The notes beneath the pieces were generated by a model. The model was not told the origin of the DNA. It worked only from the letters and a program-made list of their open reading frames with translations, and did not search any database. A stretch of 64,000 nucleotides of DNA from Peribacillus simplex (GTDB lineage Bacteria; Bacillota; Bacilli; Bacillales; DSM-1321): assembly GCF_001542915.1 (NCBI RefSeq), contig NZ_LNNH01000007.1:61263-125262 (forward strand), given 5' to 3'. Both the position numbers and the translations under genes were made by a program. This document shows, one piece after another, positions 18,020 to 26,906 of the stretch (position 1 is its first letter; every line of letters starts with the position of its first letter).

Positions 18020-18060
18020 CAAATAAAAGATGCCTCCTATTTTTGGGGGCATCTCGCTTT
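18020..18060. terminator. Terminator between convergent genes, serves rluF
   Basis: GATGCCTCC / GGGGGCATC stem (18029-18037 and 18045-18053) with A/T runs on both sides. Confidence 0.8.
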
Positions 18061-18768
18061 TTATCTTTGCCTAGGCGTGTAGTTCAATTCCGTAAACAGT
18101 TCCTTCAGTTCATCCTCGGTCAGGTCACGCCATTGGCCGAGCGCCAGGCCGTCTAAATGGATGTTCATGATTCGGATTCGGTGCAAATCACGGACTTCAT
18201 AACCTAAAGCTGAGCACATGCGGCGGATTTGTCTGTTCAGTCCTTGCATCAAGGTGATGTTGAATGTGTATTTGGTCAATTGCTTAACTTTACAGGGAAG
18301 TGTTTTCGTATCCAAAATCTCTACGCCGGCTGACATTTCTTTAATGAATGAAGCGGTAAGCGGCTTATCAACGGTTACGATGTATTCTTTTTCATGTTTG
18401 TTCTCTGCACGAAGGATTTCATTTACGATATCTCCGTCATTCGTAAGCAGGATCAGTCCGCTTGAGTCTTTGTCGAGCCGGCCGATATGGAAAATGCGGA
18501 GCGGATGATTGACAAAGTCAACGATGTTTCCTTTAATATGTTTTTCCGTCGTACTAGTAATCCCAATCGGCTTATTCAGGGCAATGTAGACATTTTGTTG
18601 TTCCACTTTTATCGGATTGCCGTCTACACGAACATCATCACCCGATTGGGCTTGACTGCCAAGTTCAGCTATAGCTCCGTTAATCGTAACACGTCCTTCT
18701 GCAATCCATTTATCAGCGCCTCGTCTCGAGGTAATTCCTGATTCACTAATATATTTATTGATCCTCAA
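18061..18768 (-). CDS. rluF: 23S rRNA pseudouridine synthase RluF
   Basis: A 235-residue member of the RsuA/RluB/E/F family. An N-terminal S4 RNA-binding domain (about 1-60) is followed by the catalytic domain with the nucleophilic Asp in '[10 protein letters not shown]' near residue 99. The stretches '[19 protein letters not shown]' and '[12 protein letters not shown]' match E. coli RluF closely, which modifies U2604 and U2605 of 23S rRNA. TTG start with AAAGGTG 8 bases upstream. Length is shorter than the E. coli enzyme because the C-terminal tail is reduced. Confidence 0.88.
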   Translation of the reverse strand: MRINKYISESGITSRRGADKWIAEGRVTINGAIAELGSQAQSGDDVRVDGNPIKVEQQNVYIALNKPIGITSTTEKHIKGNIVDFVNHPLRIFHIGRLDKDSSGLILLTNDGDIVNEILRAENKHEKEYIVTVDKPLTASFIKEMSAGVEILDTKTLPCKVKQLTKYTFNITLMQGLNRQIRRMCSALGYEVRDLHRIRIMNIHLDGLALGQWRDLTEDELKELFTELNYTPRQR

Positions 18769-18862
18769 CTAAAGCACACCTTTTCATTCGAATTTTCTTC
18801 TTTAAAGGATAACGTATATCATGCTTGATAGACAAGGTTTGATGAGAATTTCCGGATATTTA

Positions 18863-19290
18863 TTACATGGTTGTCGTGGCAGGCCGATAGGACGCTTTCT
18901 TTTGGCTTGTCAAATGGACACCGATGAAGAAGAGAAGACCCGCCAAGGCTTTGGAAGGTGGAGCCCGATTGATCTGCTATAAGAAGGCTAAGAATGGAGG
19001 CAAAGACAGAGATCGGATTGAGCAGGACTTCAGCCAGGCCTTGATGTGACGAAGCGTTATATTCCAAAATATGAATGAGCCTACAGATGGGACAATCCCG
19101 ATATAAAAGAGACCTTCAATGGCTGAAAAGATCGGGATGCTTTTTAGTTTTCTGCCGAATAGAAGGTTATCATTCAACTGGAAGGTCTTCACGATATGCC
19201 TCCAATGAAACGCCGCATAAGGAAATGTAATTGCCCGCCAAAAAATTAAATGGCCAGGATAAGATATAAGGTAGTGGTAGCTGTCTTCAT
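18863..19290 (-). pseudogene. Decayed EamA/DMT transporter gene
   Basis: The minus strand starts with a good site (AAGGAAGG) and ATG at 19290, then encodes an EamA-like N-terminus ('TTTLYLILA', then an in-frame stop). It jumps to a C-terminal half ('YIGIVPSVGSFIFWN', 'LNPISVFASILSLLI', 'GLLFFIGVHLTSQKKAS') spread over three frames, ending at 18863. The remaining 428 bp is less than half a normal gene of about 900 bp, so there is at least one internal deletion, one stop and two frameshifts. It explains the otherwise gene-free stretch 18769-19375. Confidence 0.72.
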
Positions 19291-19320
19291 CAGCCTTCCT
19301 TAAATCGATTAATCTTCAGG

Positions 19321-19353
19321 AAAAAGCTGCTCAGCTTGAGCTGAACAGCCTTT
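19321..19353 (-). terminator. Terminator of the aldo/keto reductase gene
   Basis: Imperfect stem AAAGCTGCTCAGC / GCTGAACAGCCTTT (about 19323-19353); read on the minus strand it ends in TTTTTCC. Confidence 0.65.
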
Positions 19354-19375
19354 CCTTATCTGTTAAAAACTCAGA

Positions 19376-20308
19376 TCACGCGAAGATGGCGCTGATTTCG
19401 GCAATTTCATCCATGGTCAGCTCGACATCCAAAGCCTTTAAGTTGCGTGTGACCTGTTCCGGTTTTTTTGCTCCGGGAATGAGGACATCGATTGAATGCC
19501 TGGTTAAATACCAAGCGAGTACTACATCTGCGACATCAGCATTCTTCCTGCTGGCAATGGCACGGACTTCTTCAACTTTTTGCAGGTTGCTGACAAATTC
19601 CTGACCTTGAAAGAGTGGGCTTTGTGCGCGTCCATCCTCGAATTTGGATTCTTGATTATATTTACCGCCAAGCAGCCCAGAAGCAAGGGGGAAATAGGGA
19701 ATGAAAGAGATATCGTTTTCAGCAGTATATGGCAGCAAGTCCAGTTCCGCCTCGCGTTTGAATAAGTTATATTCGGATTGTAGGACATCGACATAGCCGT
19801 CTTTATTCGCTTCTTTTAATTGCTCGAACGTAAAATTGGAAACGCCGATTGCCTTGATTTTCCCGGCATCCCTCAATTCCTTCAAGGCACCTACCGCTTC
19901 ATCCTTCGGTGTTCCTTCATCAGGGAAATGGATGTAGAATAAATCGATGTAATCGGTTTGTAGCCTTTTCAAGCTTGATTCCACCGCGCTCTTCAGGAAG
20001 GCGGGAGAATTATCAAGCACGACTTTGCCATCGACGAATTTGTGGGCTCCTTTAGTGGCAAGGACTACATTTTCACGTTTGCCCGTCTCTTTAAGAATTT
20101 CTCCGATAAGTTCCTCTGATCGCTCAGGACCGTAAATGAAGGCTGTGTCCCAAAAGTTAATCCCCTTTTCAAGCGCCGTTCTTAAGACATCTTTTCCGGT
20201 ATCCTCGCTTAAATTGGGGAAAAGGTTATGTCCGCCAATGGCATTCGTGCCAAGGCCAATCGGATTAACGTACAATTCTGTTTTGCCAATACGGGTTTGC
20301 TTAGACAT
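19376..20308 (-). CDS. Aldo/keto reductase (IolS/YhdN-like, AKR11-type)
   Basis: A 310-residue NADPH-dependent oxidoreductase with a TIM-barrel fold. The catalytic tetrad is readable: Asp and Tyr in '[14 protein letters not shown]', Lys in 'VLATKGA', His in '[10 protein letters not shown]'. Late '[11 protein letters not shown]' is the cofactor-phosphate site. The substrate cannot be named. The start is set at the ATG giving MSKQTRIG (20308) because the earlier ATG (20320) touches the AAAGGAG site; the resulting 12-base spacing is a little long. Confidence 0.85.
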   Translation of the reverse strand: MSKQTRIGKTELYVNPIGLGTNAIGGHNLFPNLSEDTGKDVLRTALEKGINFWDTAFIYGPERSEELIGEILKETGKRENVVLATKGAHKFVDGKVVLDNSPAFLKSAVESSLKRLQTDYIDLFYIHFPDEGTPKDEAVGALKELRDAGKIKAIGVSNFTFEQLKEANKDGYVDVLQSEYNLFKREAELDLLPYTAENDISFIPYFPLASGLLGGKYNQESKFEDGRAQSPLFQGQEFVSNLQKVEEVRAIASRKNADVADVVLAWYLTRHSIDVLIPGAKKPEQVTRNLKALDVELTMDEIAEISAIFA

Positions 20309-20563
20309 ACTGCTTATCATCTCCTTTCCCTCATCATAACAAAAAGGTGGTGGTTATTTCCAAAATAAAGCAATATGGTCCCGAACAAAATAAACGATAA
20401 AAACGTCCGCCGCCTCATATTTCGCCCTAAAGGGGCAGGAAATTAGTCTACAGTTGGCGAAACTTCCTATATTCAGGGATAAAAGAACCGGAATAACTCC
20501 CTATTATCTTTCTAACCGCAACTATATTATAATAGAAGGCAGAACACTAAAGGAGATAACAGT

Positions 20564-20737
20564 ATGTCTGAAAATAAAAAGTTAAGCCTGGCGGATGCGG
20601 TCAAACAAAAACTGGCTCAAAAGCAAGCAGGTTCAAGTAAAGATAAACTGGAAACCGGCGTAGTGAAGAAAACGAAACAGCTCAAAAGCCAGTTGACTAA
20701 AAAGCCGAATAACCAACGTAAGCGTACAGGGGTATAA
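20564..20737 (+). CDS. Small, very basic protein of unknown function
   Basis: A 57-residue product (begins MSENKKLSLADAVKQKL) rich in Lys and Gln with a basic tail ending 'RKRTGV'. AAAGGAGAT lies 8 bases before the ATG and a TATAAT sits about 30 bases upstream, and a terminator follows, so it looks like a true single-gene unit. It is probably a nucleic-acid-associated or disordered protein; I do not recognise the family. Confidence 0.68.
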   Translation: MSENKKLSLADAVKQKLAQKQAGSSKDKLETGVVKKTKQLKSQLTKKPNNQRKRTGV

Positions 20738-20781
20738 TCCTAATTCGTCAAGGGACAACGACTGTTCGGAGCTTATCAAAG

Positions 20782-20820
20782 AGCAGTGACCTTTCATGAT
20801 GAAAAGGTGCTGCTTTTTTA
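20782..20820 (+). terminator. Terminator after the small basic gene
   Basis: AGCAG...ACCTTT / AAAGGT...CTGCT stem (20782-20813, one bulge) followed by six T. Confidence 0.78.
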
Positions 20821-21170
20821 TATTTTTCAAGTGGGAATTATTATTCGTTTTTTAATGGTTAAAGGGACTGCTGTAACAGGGGGGCAAGGATAAGGGCACA
20901 AGGAAACATATTTTCTCGAATATGGAAATGACTTCTCTGTAACGGTTTATTAAAATCATTACAAATCCCTTCGCTTCTGTTTTAAAATTGTAAGAGTGGT
21001 GACATCTTGTTACCATATTGTTTTGTTAAAATAACATTTTAAGGTTTTAACAATAATTTTCTTAACTAAAGGAACGTATGGAGCTCTTTGCTCGGAAAGC
21101 TTCAGGAAGGCTTTAGCAAATCAGTGAACATCCTTTAATTGAAAATATGAAATATATCGGGGGAATAAAG
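20821..21170 (+). other. Gene-free stretch before the TPR-GTPase gene
   Basis: About 350 bases, AT-rich around 20990-21065. No reading frame or clear hairpin is seen; it presumably holds the promoter and a long leader of the next gene, but no convincing -35/-10 pair could be fixed. Confidence 0.4.
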
Positions 21171-23912
21171 ATGGACGAACGTCTAATCGAAAAAAAATAT
21201 TATGAAACGATGATTGAGGATGCAACGAAACATCCCATTCAAGCTTTGGGCGAAATGTTCCTCGTGGAACAAAAAAAGGAAAGAGCGGATTTGACCGCAA
21301 TTCGATATGCACAAGGGGAAGTATACTTTCAACACCATGACTATGAAGCGGCCATTTTTAAATGGGAAAACATTGAGGGCGAGCTTGGATCGTGGGCGAA
21401 GAAAAATATCGCTGACGCCTATTTTGAACTGGAAATGTATTCAACGGCAGAAGATATCTATAAATCCGTGGTTACCGATGAAGCGGTGTTGAAAACGGAG
21501 GTTCTTCTGCAATTATTTTCCCTTTACATAGTGGAATCAAGAAATGACCTGGCGTCCAAAGTCGTGAAGGAAGCCGTTGAGTTTCAACCGGATTACCCGA
21601 ATGTCACGGAAATTGCACGCGCCTTTTTTGAAGAACAAAAGGATTGGAACAGTGCGGTGGTCCTAGCGTCGGACGAAAGTATCCGTACGGAATCTATGAG
21701 CTGGTTCGATGTGCTGAAAACATATATCCAGCAGGGAGTCGCTCAATCGATGGCTCCGGACTATTTTTCAAATGTCTTAGGTTCGCTATATGCGCTCGAC
21801 CAGAATCGTTTCGAAAAAATGACGGTTGCCCTCTGGAAAAATTATAAATATACCGATTCATATTTCGAATGGCTCAAAGTGATCAATAACTTGATAGATA
21901 TGAGTGAATTAAATCAAGGAGACGTCTGGGAAGAGCTTACCGTCCTTTACCGGGATGCCTATGCAAGTCTGCTTGAAGGAACTCATTTGATCAAGGAGCT
22001 GAGCCCTGTCGTGCCAAGGCTCCTGGAAAACTGGCTGAAAATCGCAGATGGGGAGCTCTCGTTATTTGCAGCAGCCTCTGCGTTGTCCTGGAATGAAATA
22101 TTCCCTGATACGATCAATGCACTGGTCATTCAGGATGCAGAAAGTCTGTTGGCGAAGTCCCCTAAATTGGGAGGCGGGCTCGAAGCTGGTGAAAAACTCT
22201 TCAATTCCATTATCCAGTGGGCTGAAGAGAATGATTTAAAGGTCGGCAACAAACTGAAGTGGATGGTCGAGGGGCTTAAAGATACCGGCAATTTCAATCT
22301 TTTGCTAGTTGGGAGTGCAGGCAATGGCAAGACTTCCTTCATCCAGTCGATTGTCGGCGAGAGCATTGCCGCCGAAGATCATTCGTCCCTGGTCAGCGTT
22401 AAAGACGGAGATGATTTGGAAATCCTCGAAATCACGGACACAGAGCGCAAGGCTGTAATGGAATTAACGGAATTGGATGAAACGCGCCGTCAGCGGGGGA
22501 CGATTGTCGATGTTACGCTGATTAGTGACTACCTGAAGAATAATCGCCTGCGGCTGTTGGATACCCCTGGATTCAATGGGGAAAAAAGCGTCGAATCTGA
22601 TTTCCAAGGCTATTTGCATGGCAGTGATGGCCTATTGTTCGTCCTTGACGCCCGGGCTCCTTTCACCGGAAGTGAACGGGATCTGTTATTGGAGATTCAA
22701 AAGCTGGCTCCGAAGCTGCCGATACACTTCTTGTTGAATAAGATGGATACGATTTACAGCGATCAAGTGGCAGTACGGATGGAAGACGAAACTTGGGATA
22801 AGGTGAATGCATATTTCCCGAATGCGAAAGTTTTCGCCTTCTCCAAGCTTTATGATAGCAAGCAGCAGCTGAAGGACCTTTCGGCTTTCCTTCAATCAAA
22901 TTATCAAGATGGCAATTGGATGGAGAGAAGATCTGAAAAAATCCTTGCGTTCATTCGCAAAACTTTATCTTATTTGTTAGAAAAACGGGCCGCCAACGAG
23001 AGGAAATGTGAGCATTCCATCTCTTGGAATGAACAGATGGAGGTCAAGCTGAATGGCGCTGTCAACCAGCTGGCAGATTTGGAAAAAGAAAAAAGTGAAA
23101 ATATCATAAGGGCGTACCGTATGATTAAAGATGAAGTGAAAAATCAGCTTTCTTCCAACATCCCCGAATTACTTAGGGATTGCTCTAAATCGTTAACGGA
23201 AAGCAGTGATTTCAGTCAGGTCCATATCGAGTTGAATCAGGAAATGAATGATCGGATCCAAGCTTTCATTTCCGATAAAATCATGCCGCAATATTACCGT
23301 TCGCTGCAAGACTGGATTGCCAGCTCCCAAATGGAATTCTCACAAAGCCAGCAGTTTATGGATGAAATGAGTTCAGGATTCAATGAACTATACAAGGAAG
23401 AACGGATCATGCTTGCCGGGGACTTCAGGGTATTGGATGACTGGCGCCGTGATGCGGACCGGATGACAAGCAGCATCCGGATCGAAAACGTCAATATCTT
23501 ATTGCGCAGGACGCCATCACAGCTGCTGCTCAAAGGAGCAGGAAAACTATTTGGGGCGATTCCGCAAAATAAAGCCAATATGTACAATCGTTATAAGAAA
23601 TACTTGGAAGGCGAGGATTACCAGGATGTAGCGGAGATGATAACGGATCGCTTCCTGACCCAATTCGGATTGTTTGAAAAATCCTTGGATCGGGACATCT
23701 CACTTTTCTATCGCAGCTCATTTGCCTTACTGCAAAAAACGATAGAACAAACGCAGACGGAAATTAAAGACTACCAGGCCGCCTTGGAGCATATGAAGGA
23801 AAATCCGGAAGTTTACCGTGACCCTATCACTTTGTTCGAAGTCAAATTGCGCCAGCTAGAGAGACTGGAAAAAATCGAGAAAAAGCGTCTAGCCCAACTG
23901 CAAAGAAAATAA
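21171..23912 (+). CDS. Large TPR-containing dynamin-like GTPase
   Basis: A 913-residue protein in three parts. Residues 1-370 are helical with TPR-like repeats ('AIRYAQGEVYFQHHDYEAAI', then further pairs). A GTPase domain at about 370-600 has G1 'GSAGNGKTS', G3 'LLDTPGFNG' and G4 'LLNKMD'. The remaining 300 residues are long helices and coiled coil, with a short less polar patch around 'LLLKGAGKLFGAIP'. This layout is like bacterial dynamin-like proteins, which remodel or tether membranes, but the N-terminal TPR block is unusual. ATG at 21171 follows GGGGG by 7 bases. It stands alone. Confidence 0.78.
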   Translation: MDERLIEKKYYETMIEDATKHPIQALGEMFLVEQKKERADLTAIRYAQGEVYFQHHDYEAAIFKWENIEGELGSWAKKNIADAYFELEMYSTAEDIYKSVVTDEAVLKTEVLLQLFSLYIVESRNDLASKVVKEAVEFQPDYPNVTEIARAFFEEQKDWNSAVVLASDESIRTESMSWFDVLKTYIQQGVAQSMAPDYFSNVLGSLYALDQNRFEKMTVALWKNYKYTDSYFEWLKVINNLIDMSELNQGDVWEELTVLYRDAYASLLEGTHLIKELSPVVPRLLENWLKIADGELSLFAAASALSWNEIFPDTINALVIQDAESLLAKSPKLGGGLEAGEKLFNSIIQWAEENDLKVGNKLKWMVEGLKDTGNFNLLLVGSAGNGKTSFIQSIVGESIAAEDHSSLVSVKDGDDLEILEITDTERKAVMELTELDETRRQRGTIVDVTLISDYLKNNRLRLLDTPGFNGEKSVESDFQGYLHGSDGLLFVLDARAPFTGSERDLLLEIQKLAPKLPIHFLLNKMDTIYSDQVAVRMEDETWDKVNAYFPNAKVFAFSKLYDSKQQLKDLSAFLQSNYQDGNWMERRSEKILAFIRKTLSYLLEKRAANERKCEHSISWNEQMEVKLNGAVNQLADLEKEKSENIIRAYRMIKDEVKNQLSSNIPELLRDCSKSLTESSDFSQVHIELNQEMNDRIQAFISDKIMPQYYRSLQDWIASSQMEFSQSQQFMDEMSSGFNELYKEERIMLAGDFRVLDDWRRDADRMTSSIRIENVNILLRRTPSQLLLKGAGKLFGAIPQNKANMYNRYKKYLEGEDYQDVAEMITDRFLTQFGLFEKSLDRDISLFYRSSFALLQKTIEQTQTEIKDYQAALEHMKENPEVYRDPITLFEVKLRQLERLEKIEKKRLAQLQRK

Positions 23913-24009
23913 ATAGTCATGACGAACATTTCAAATATTCAAAAATCTATTGACTTTACGACTATATCCCTATAAAGTGGTAATTACGAAAAACGTAACA
24001 CAATATATT

Positions 24010-24176
24010 CTCTTATCAAGAGTGGCGGAGGGACTGGCCCTAAGATGCCCAGCAACCGTTCCATTAGGAATTGGTGCTAAATCCTGCAAAACAGAAATGT
24101 TTTGACAGATAAGAGAGGGACAAGTCTGCAAAACAGCCGATTAAACCTCTCTATTACTAGAGAGGTTTTTATTTTA
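24010..24176 (+). promoter_or_regulatory. SAM-I (S-box) riboswitch with transcription terminator
   Basis: P1 is CTCTTATC (24010-24017) / GATAAGAG (24108-24115). The conserved core follows the 5' strand ('AAGAGTGGCGGAGGGACTGG', then 'GCCCAGCAACC'). AGAGAGG (24112-24118) can pair with CCTCTCT (24146-24152) as antiterminator, in competition with the terminator. SAM binding stabilises P1 and ends transcription. It controls the ABC importer at 24231-27908. Confidence 0.95.
24143..24176 (+). terminator. Riboswitch terminator hairpin
   Basis: Perfect stem AAACCTCTCTA / TAGAGAGGTTT (24143-24153 and 24158-24168) followed by TTATTTT; expression platform of the S-box. Confidence 0.93.
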
Positions 24177-24230
24177 GGATTTACACCAACTTAACAGATA
24201 AGAATAATTGAAGAAAATGGGGGAAACAGG

Positions 24231-25343
24231 ATGAGAAAGTCTATTAACGCTGCATTCATTACAGCTATCGCTTCTGCTTTGCTTTTAACGGGTTGCTCTT
24301 CAGGACAAAGTTCAACGGAACCGAAGCGAGAAGAAAAAGTTTCATTTGAAAATGTTCCAGAAAGATTTGCCGATGGGGAAGGAGCCAAAATCAAAGTCAT
24401 CCGTAAAATAGGCGGAGATGATCATACGGCCCAATATTTGGCTGGAGCGAAGGAAGAAGGGGAAGACCTGGGGTTCCAAGTGGATACATATACAGCAAAT
24501 GGAGATACGGCCAAATTCCATGATGCCATAGCCCAGGCTTTGCAGCAGGATTATGACGGCTATATCATTTCCCATGGGGATGATGCAGCAACAGTCAATG
24601 ATGTTCAAAAACTGGTTGATGCAGGAAAAAGCGTTGTCACCTTCGACTCCATAAGCGATTTATCCAAGATAGACGGTGTTACATTAACTTCACAGGATGA
24701 TGAAGCGCTGGCAACACTTGCTTTTGATAAGTTGATAGAAGAACAGAAAGGTAAAGCGGCAATCGCCTATCTGTGGGTGGATGGTTTTCCCCCAATGGTG
24801 AGAAGAAATGCCGTCTATCAGGAAAAATTAAAAGAAAATCCTGGTATAAAAGAGGTCGAAAGGTTCGGGGTGGCATCTGCCGATACTTCGGTTCAGACAC
24901 AGAATGCAGTAGCCGCAATGCTGAATAAATATCCTAAAGGTAAATTGGATGCCATTTTCGCAACATGGGATGCGTTTGCTATCGGAGCAGCCAGGGCGAT
25001 AAAAGAAGCTGGCCGTGATGAGGTGAAGATATACGGAATTGACGTATCCAATGCAGATCTTCAGGAAATGCACTCTGCCGATAGCTCATGGTCCTACACG
25101 GCAGCAGTCGATCCAAAGTTGATCGGGGCTGTGAATATGAGGATATTGGCAAAAAAATTAGCGGGCGAGGATACGCCGCAAACATATGATTTAGAGGCTT
25201 CGCTCATTTCACAAAAGCAAATCCAGGCTTCAAAAGAAGCGGTAAACATGACGAACCTATCTGGAATTGTCGATGGATGGGGTGAATCCAGCGAATTTGA
25301 AGAAGATTGGATGAAAGTCTTGAAAGATCACTATAAAAAGTAA
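24231..25343 (+). CDS. Rbs-type ABC binding lipoprotein under SAM riboswitch control
   Basis: A 370-residue lipoprotein of the periplasmic-binding type 1 class (RbsB/LsrB-like). The lipobox is 'LLTGC' with Cys near residue 22. The first lobe has 'AGAKEEGEDLGFQVDTY' and 'DGYIISHGDD', the hinge 'AIFATWDAFAIGAARAIKEAG' is standard for this class. Members bind monosaccharides or ribose-containing solutes. Because the gene is behind an S-box switch, the ligand is probably linked to methionine or SAM recycling, such as methylthioribose; that is inference. Start has GGGGGAAAC upstream. Confidence 0.87.
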   Translation: MRKSINAAFITAIASALLLTGCSSGQSSTEPKREEKVSFENVPERFADGEGAKIKVIRKIGGDDHTAQYLAGAKEEGEDLGFQVDTYTANGDTAKFHDAIAQALQQDYDGYIISHGDDAATVNDVQKLVDAGKSVVTFDSISDLSKIDGVTLTSQDDEALATLAFDKLIEEQKGKAAIAYLWVDGFPPMVRRNAVYQEKLKENPGIKEVERFGVASADTSVQTQNAVAAMLNKYPKGKLDAIFATWDAFAIGAARAIKEAGRDEVKIYGIDVSNADLQEMHSADSSWSYTAAVDPKLIGAVNMRILAKKLAGEDTPQTYDLEASLISQKQIQASKEAVNMTNLSGIVDGWGESSEFEEDWMKVLKDHYKK

Positions 25344-25350
25344 AAAAAGA

Positions 25351-25380
25351 GGCACTCTCTTTCCTATGAAGGGGAGTGTC
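25351..25380 (+). other. Intercistronic hairpin after the binding-protein gene
   Basis: A 13-bp stem with several G-U pairs (25351-25363 with 25368-25380, loop CTAT) and no T-run. Same placement as the hairpin at 10864-10893: likely protects the binding-protein mRNA. Confidence 0.6.
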
Positions 25381-25402
25381 TGTTCAGGTAGGGGGAATGG
25401 AC

Positions 25403-26905
25403 ATGGCCACACAACTTGAAATGAAAGGCATTTCGATTGAATTTCCTGGAGTCAAGGCGCTTAAAGATGTTGATTTTTCGGTACGGTCAGGGACCGCCCA
25501 TGCATTGGTCGGTGCAAATGGGGCAGGGAAATCCACGTTGATGAAAGTTTTATCAGGGGCCCATGTTCATTATTCAGGTGACATTTATCTCGATGGGATG
25601 AAGCGGGAAATTTGTTCGCCAAAGGAAGCGCAGGAACATGGCATTCAAATCGTGTATCAGGAAGTGGATACGGCACTCATCCCATACTTAACCGTCGGTG
25701 AAAATGTAATGCTGAATGAAATGGTCCAAAACATGGGCAAGAAACAGCTGGTCAAATGGAAAGATCTGCACAGCGCGGCCACACAGATTCTTGAAGATAT
25801 GAACATTCATGTTCCTTCGAAAAAATTGGTGAAAGATCTGACCCTGGCCCAAAAGCAGATGGTCCTCATAGCCAGGGCCGTTTCGACTGAATGCAAATTC
25901 TTGATTCTCGACGAACCAACTGCCCCGTTAAGCCATACGGAGACCTCGGAACTTTTTCGAGTTGTAAATGAATTAAAGCAAAAGGGTGTAGGAATCATTT
26001 TCATCTCCCATCGTCTCCCAGAAATTTTTAGGGTTTGTGAGGAAATCACGGTCATGAGGAATGGAGAGCGTGTCGCCTGCCGAAAAATGGGCGATATCAC
26101 CCAGAGTGAAGTGGTTGAGCTCATGCTTGGGAGAAGGATGGATGAACAGTTCCCGGAAGTGAATGCCGCAATTGGTGACGTCGTTCTGGAAGTGAAGGGA
26201 TTATCAGATGCGGGGAAGATTAAGGATGTCAGTCTGCATTTGAAGGCAGGAGAGATAGTCGGCTTGGCAGGCTTGGTCGGGGCTGGGAAAACGGAGCTGT
26301 GTAAAGTCCTGTTTGGACATACTTCGATTGGTACGGGAAAAGTCATACTGAACGGCAGAAGGGTTTCCTTGAAATCACCGCATGATGCGGTAAAAAGCGG
26401 TTTGGCACTTGTACCGGAGGAACGCAGGAAAGAAGGGGTCCTTGTTCAGGAAACCGTTACGGCGAACTTGACTGCAGCCAGTATCGGCACATTTTGCAAT
26501 ACTTTCAGTGTTGTGGATCGTAAGGCGGAAAAGGAAAAAGCGAAGGAGATGATTGTGAGTCTCGGCATCAAGGCTTCCTCTGGTGAAGCGAAGGTCGAAA
26601 ACCTTTCAGGAGGTAATCAGCAAAAGGTTGCCATCGGGAAGTGGCTTTTGGCGGATGCGGATGTATACATATTCGATGAACCGACAAAAGGGGTAGATGT
26701 TGGAGCAAAAAAGGATATATTCGAATTGATTGCAAAGCTTGCCAGGAAGGGGAAAGCGATCATTTATGCGTCCTCGGAGCTTTCCGAAATCATCGGCATT
26801 ACCAATCGGACATATGTGTTATACGATGGAACAACGGTCATCGAACTACAAACAAAGAAAACCAATGAAGAAGAACTATTATTCTATTCAACAGGAGGAA
26901 AATAG
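25403..26905 (+). CDS. Rbs-type ABC importer ATPase (two ATPase domains)
   Basis: A 500-residue RbsA-like protein with two ABC modules. The first has Walker A 'GANGAGKST' and Walker B 'FLILDEPTAPLS'; its signature region 'KDLTLAQKQM' is degenerate. The second has a Walker A-like 'GLVGAGKTE', signature 'LSGGNQQK' and Walker B 'VYIFDEPTKGVD'. This asymmetry is usual for the class. ATG at 25403 is chosen, as the ATG at 25397 is one base from the GGGGG site. Second gene of the S-box operon. Confidence 0.9.
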   Translation: MATQLEMKGISIEFPGVKALKDVDFSVRSGTAHALVGANGAGKSTLMKVLSGAHVHYSGDIYLDGMKREICSPKEAQEHGIQIVYQEVDTALIPYLTVGENVMLNEMVQNMGKKQLVKWKDLHSAATQILEDMNIHVPSKKLVKDLTLAQKQMVLIARAVSTECKFLILDEPTAPLSHTETSELFRVVNELKQKGVGIIFISHRLPEIFRVCEEITVMRNGERVACRKMGDITQSEVVELMLGRRMDEQFPEVNAAIGDVVLEVKGLSDAGKIKDVSLHLKAGEIVGLAGLVGAGKTELCKVLFGHTSIGTGKVILNGRRVSLKSPHDAVKSGLALVPEERRKEGVLVQETVTANLTAASIGTFCNTFSVVDRKAEKEKAKEMIVSLGIKASSGEAKVENLSGGNQQKVAIGKWLLADADVYIFDEPTKGVDVGAKKDIFELIAKLARKGKAIIYASSELSEIIGITNRTYVLYDGTTVIELQTKKTNEEELLFYSTGGK

Positions 26906-26906
26906 G

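Noticed and set aside
18819..19192. Two short minus-strand hydrophobic frames taken as separate genes
   Set aside because: Together they form frame-shifted pieces of one EamA transporter, so they are listed as one pseudogene.
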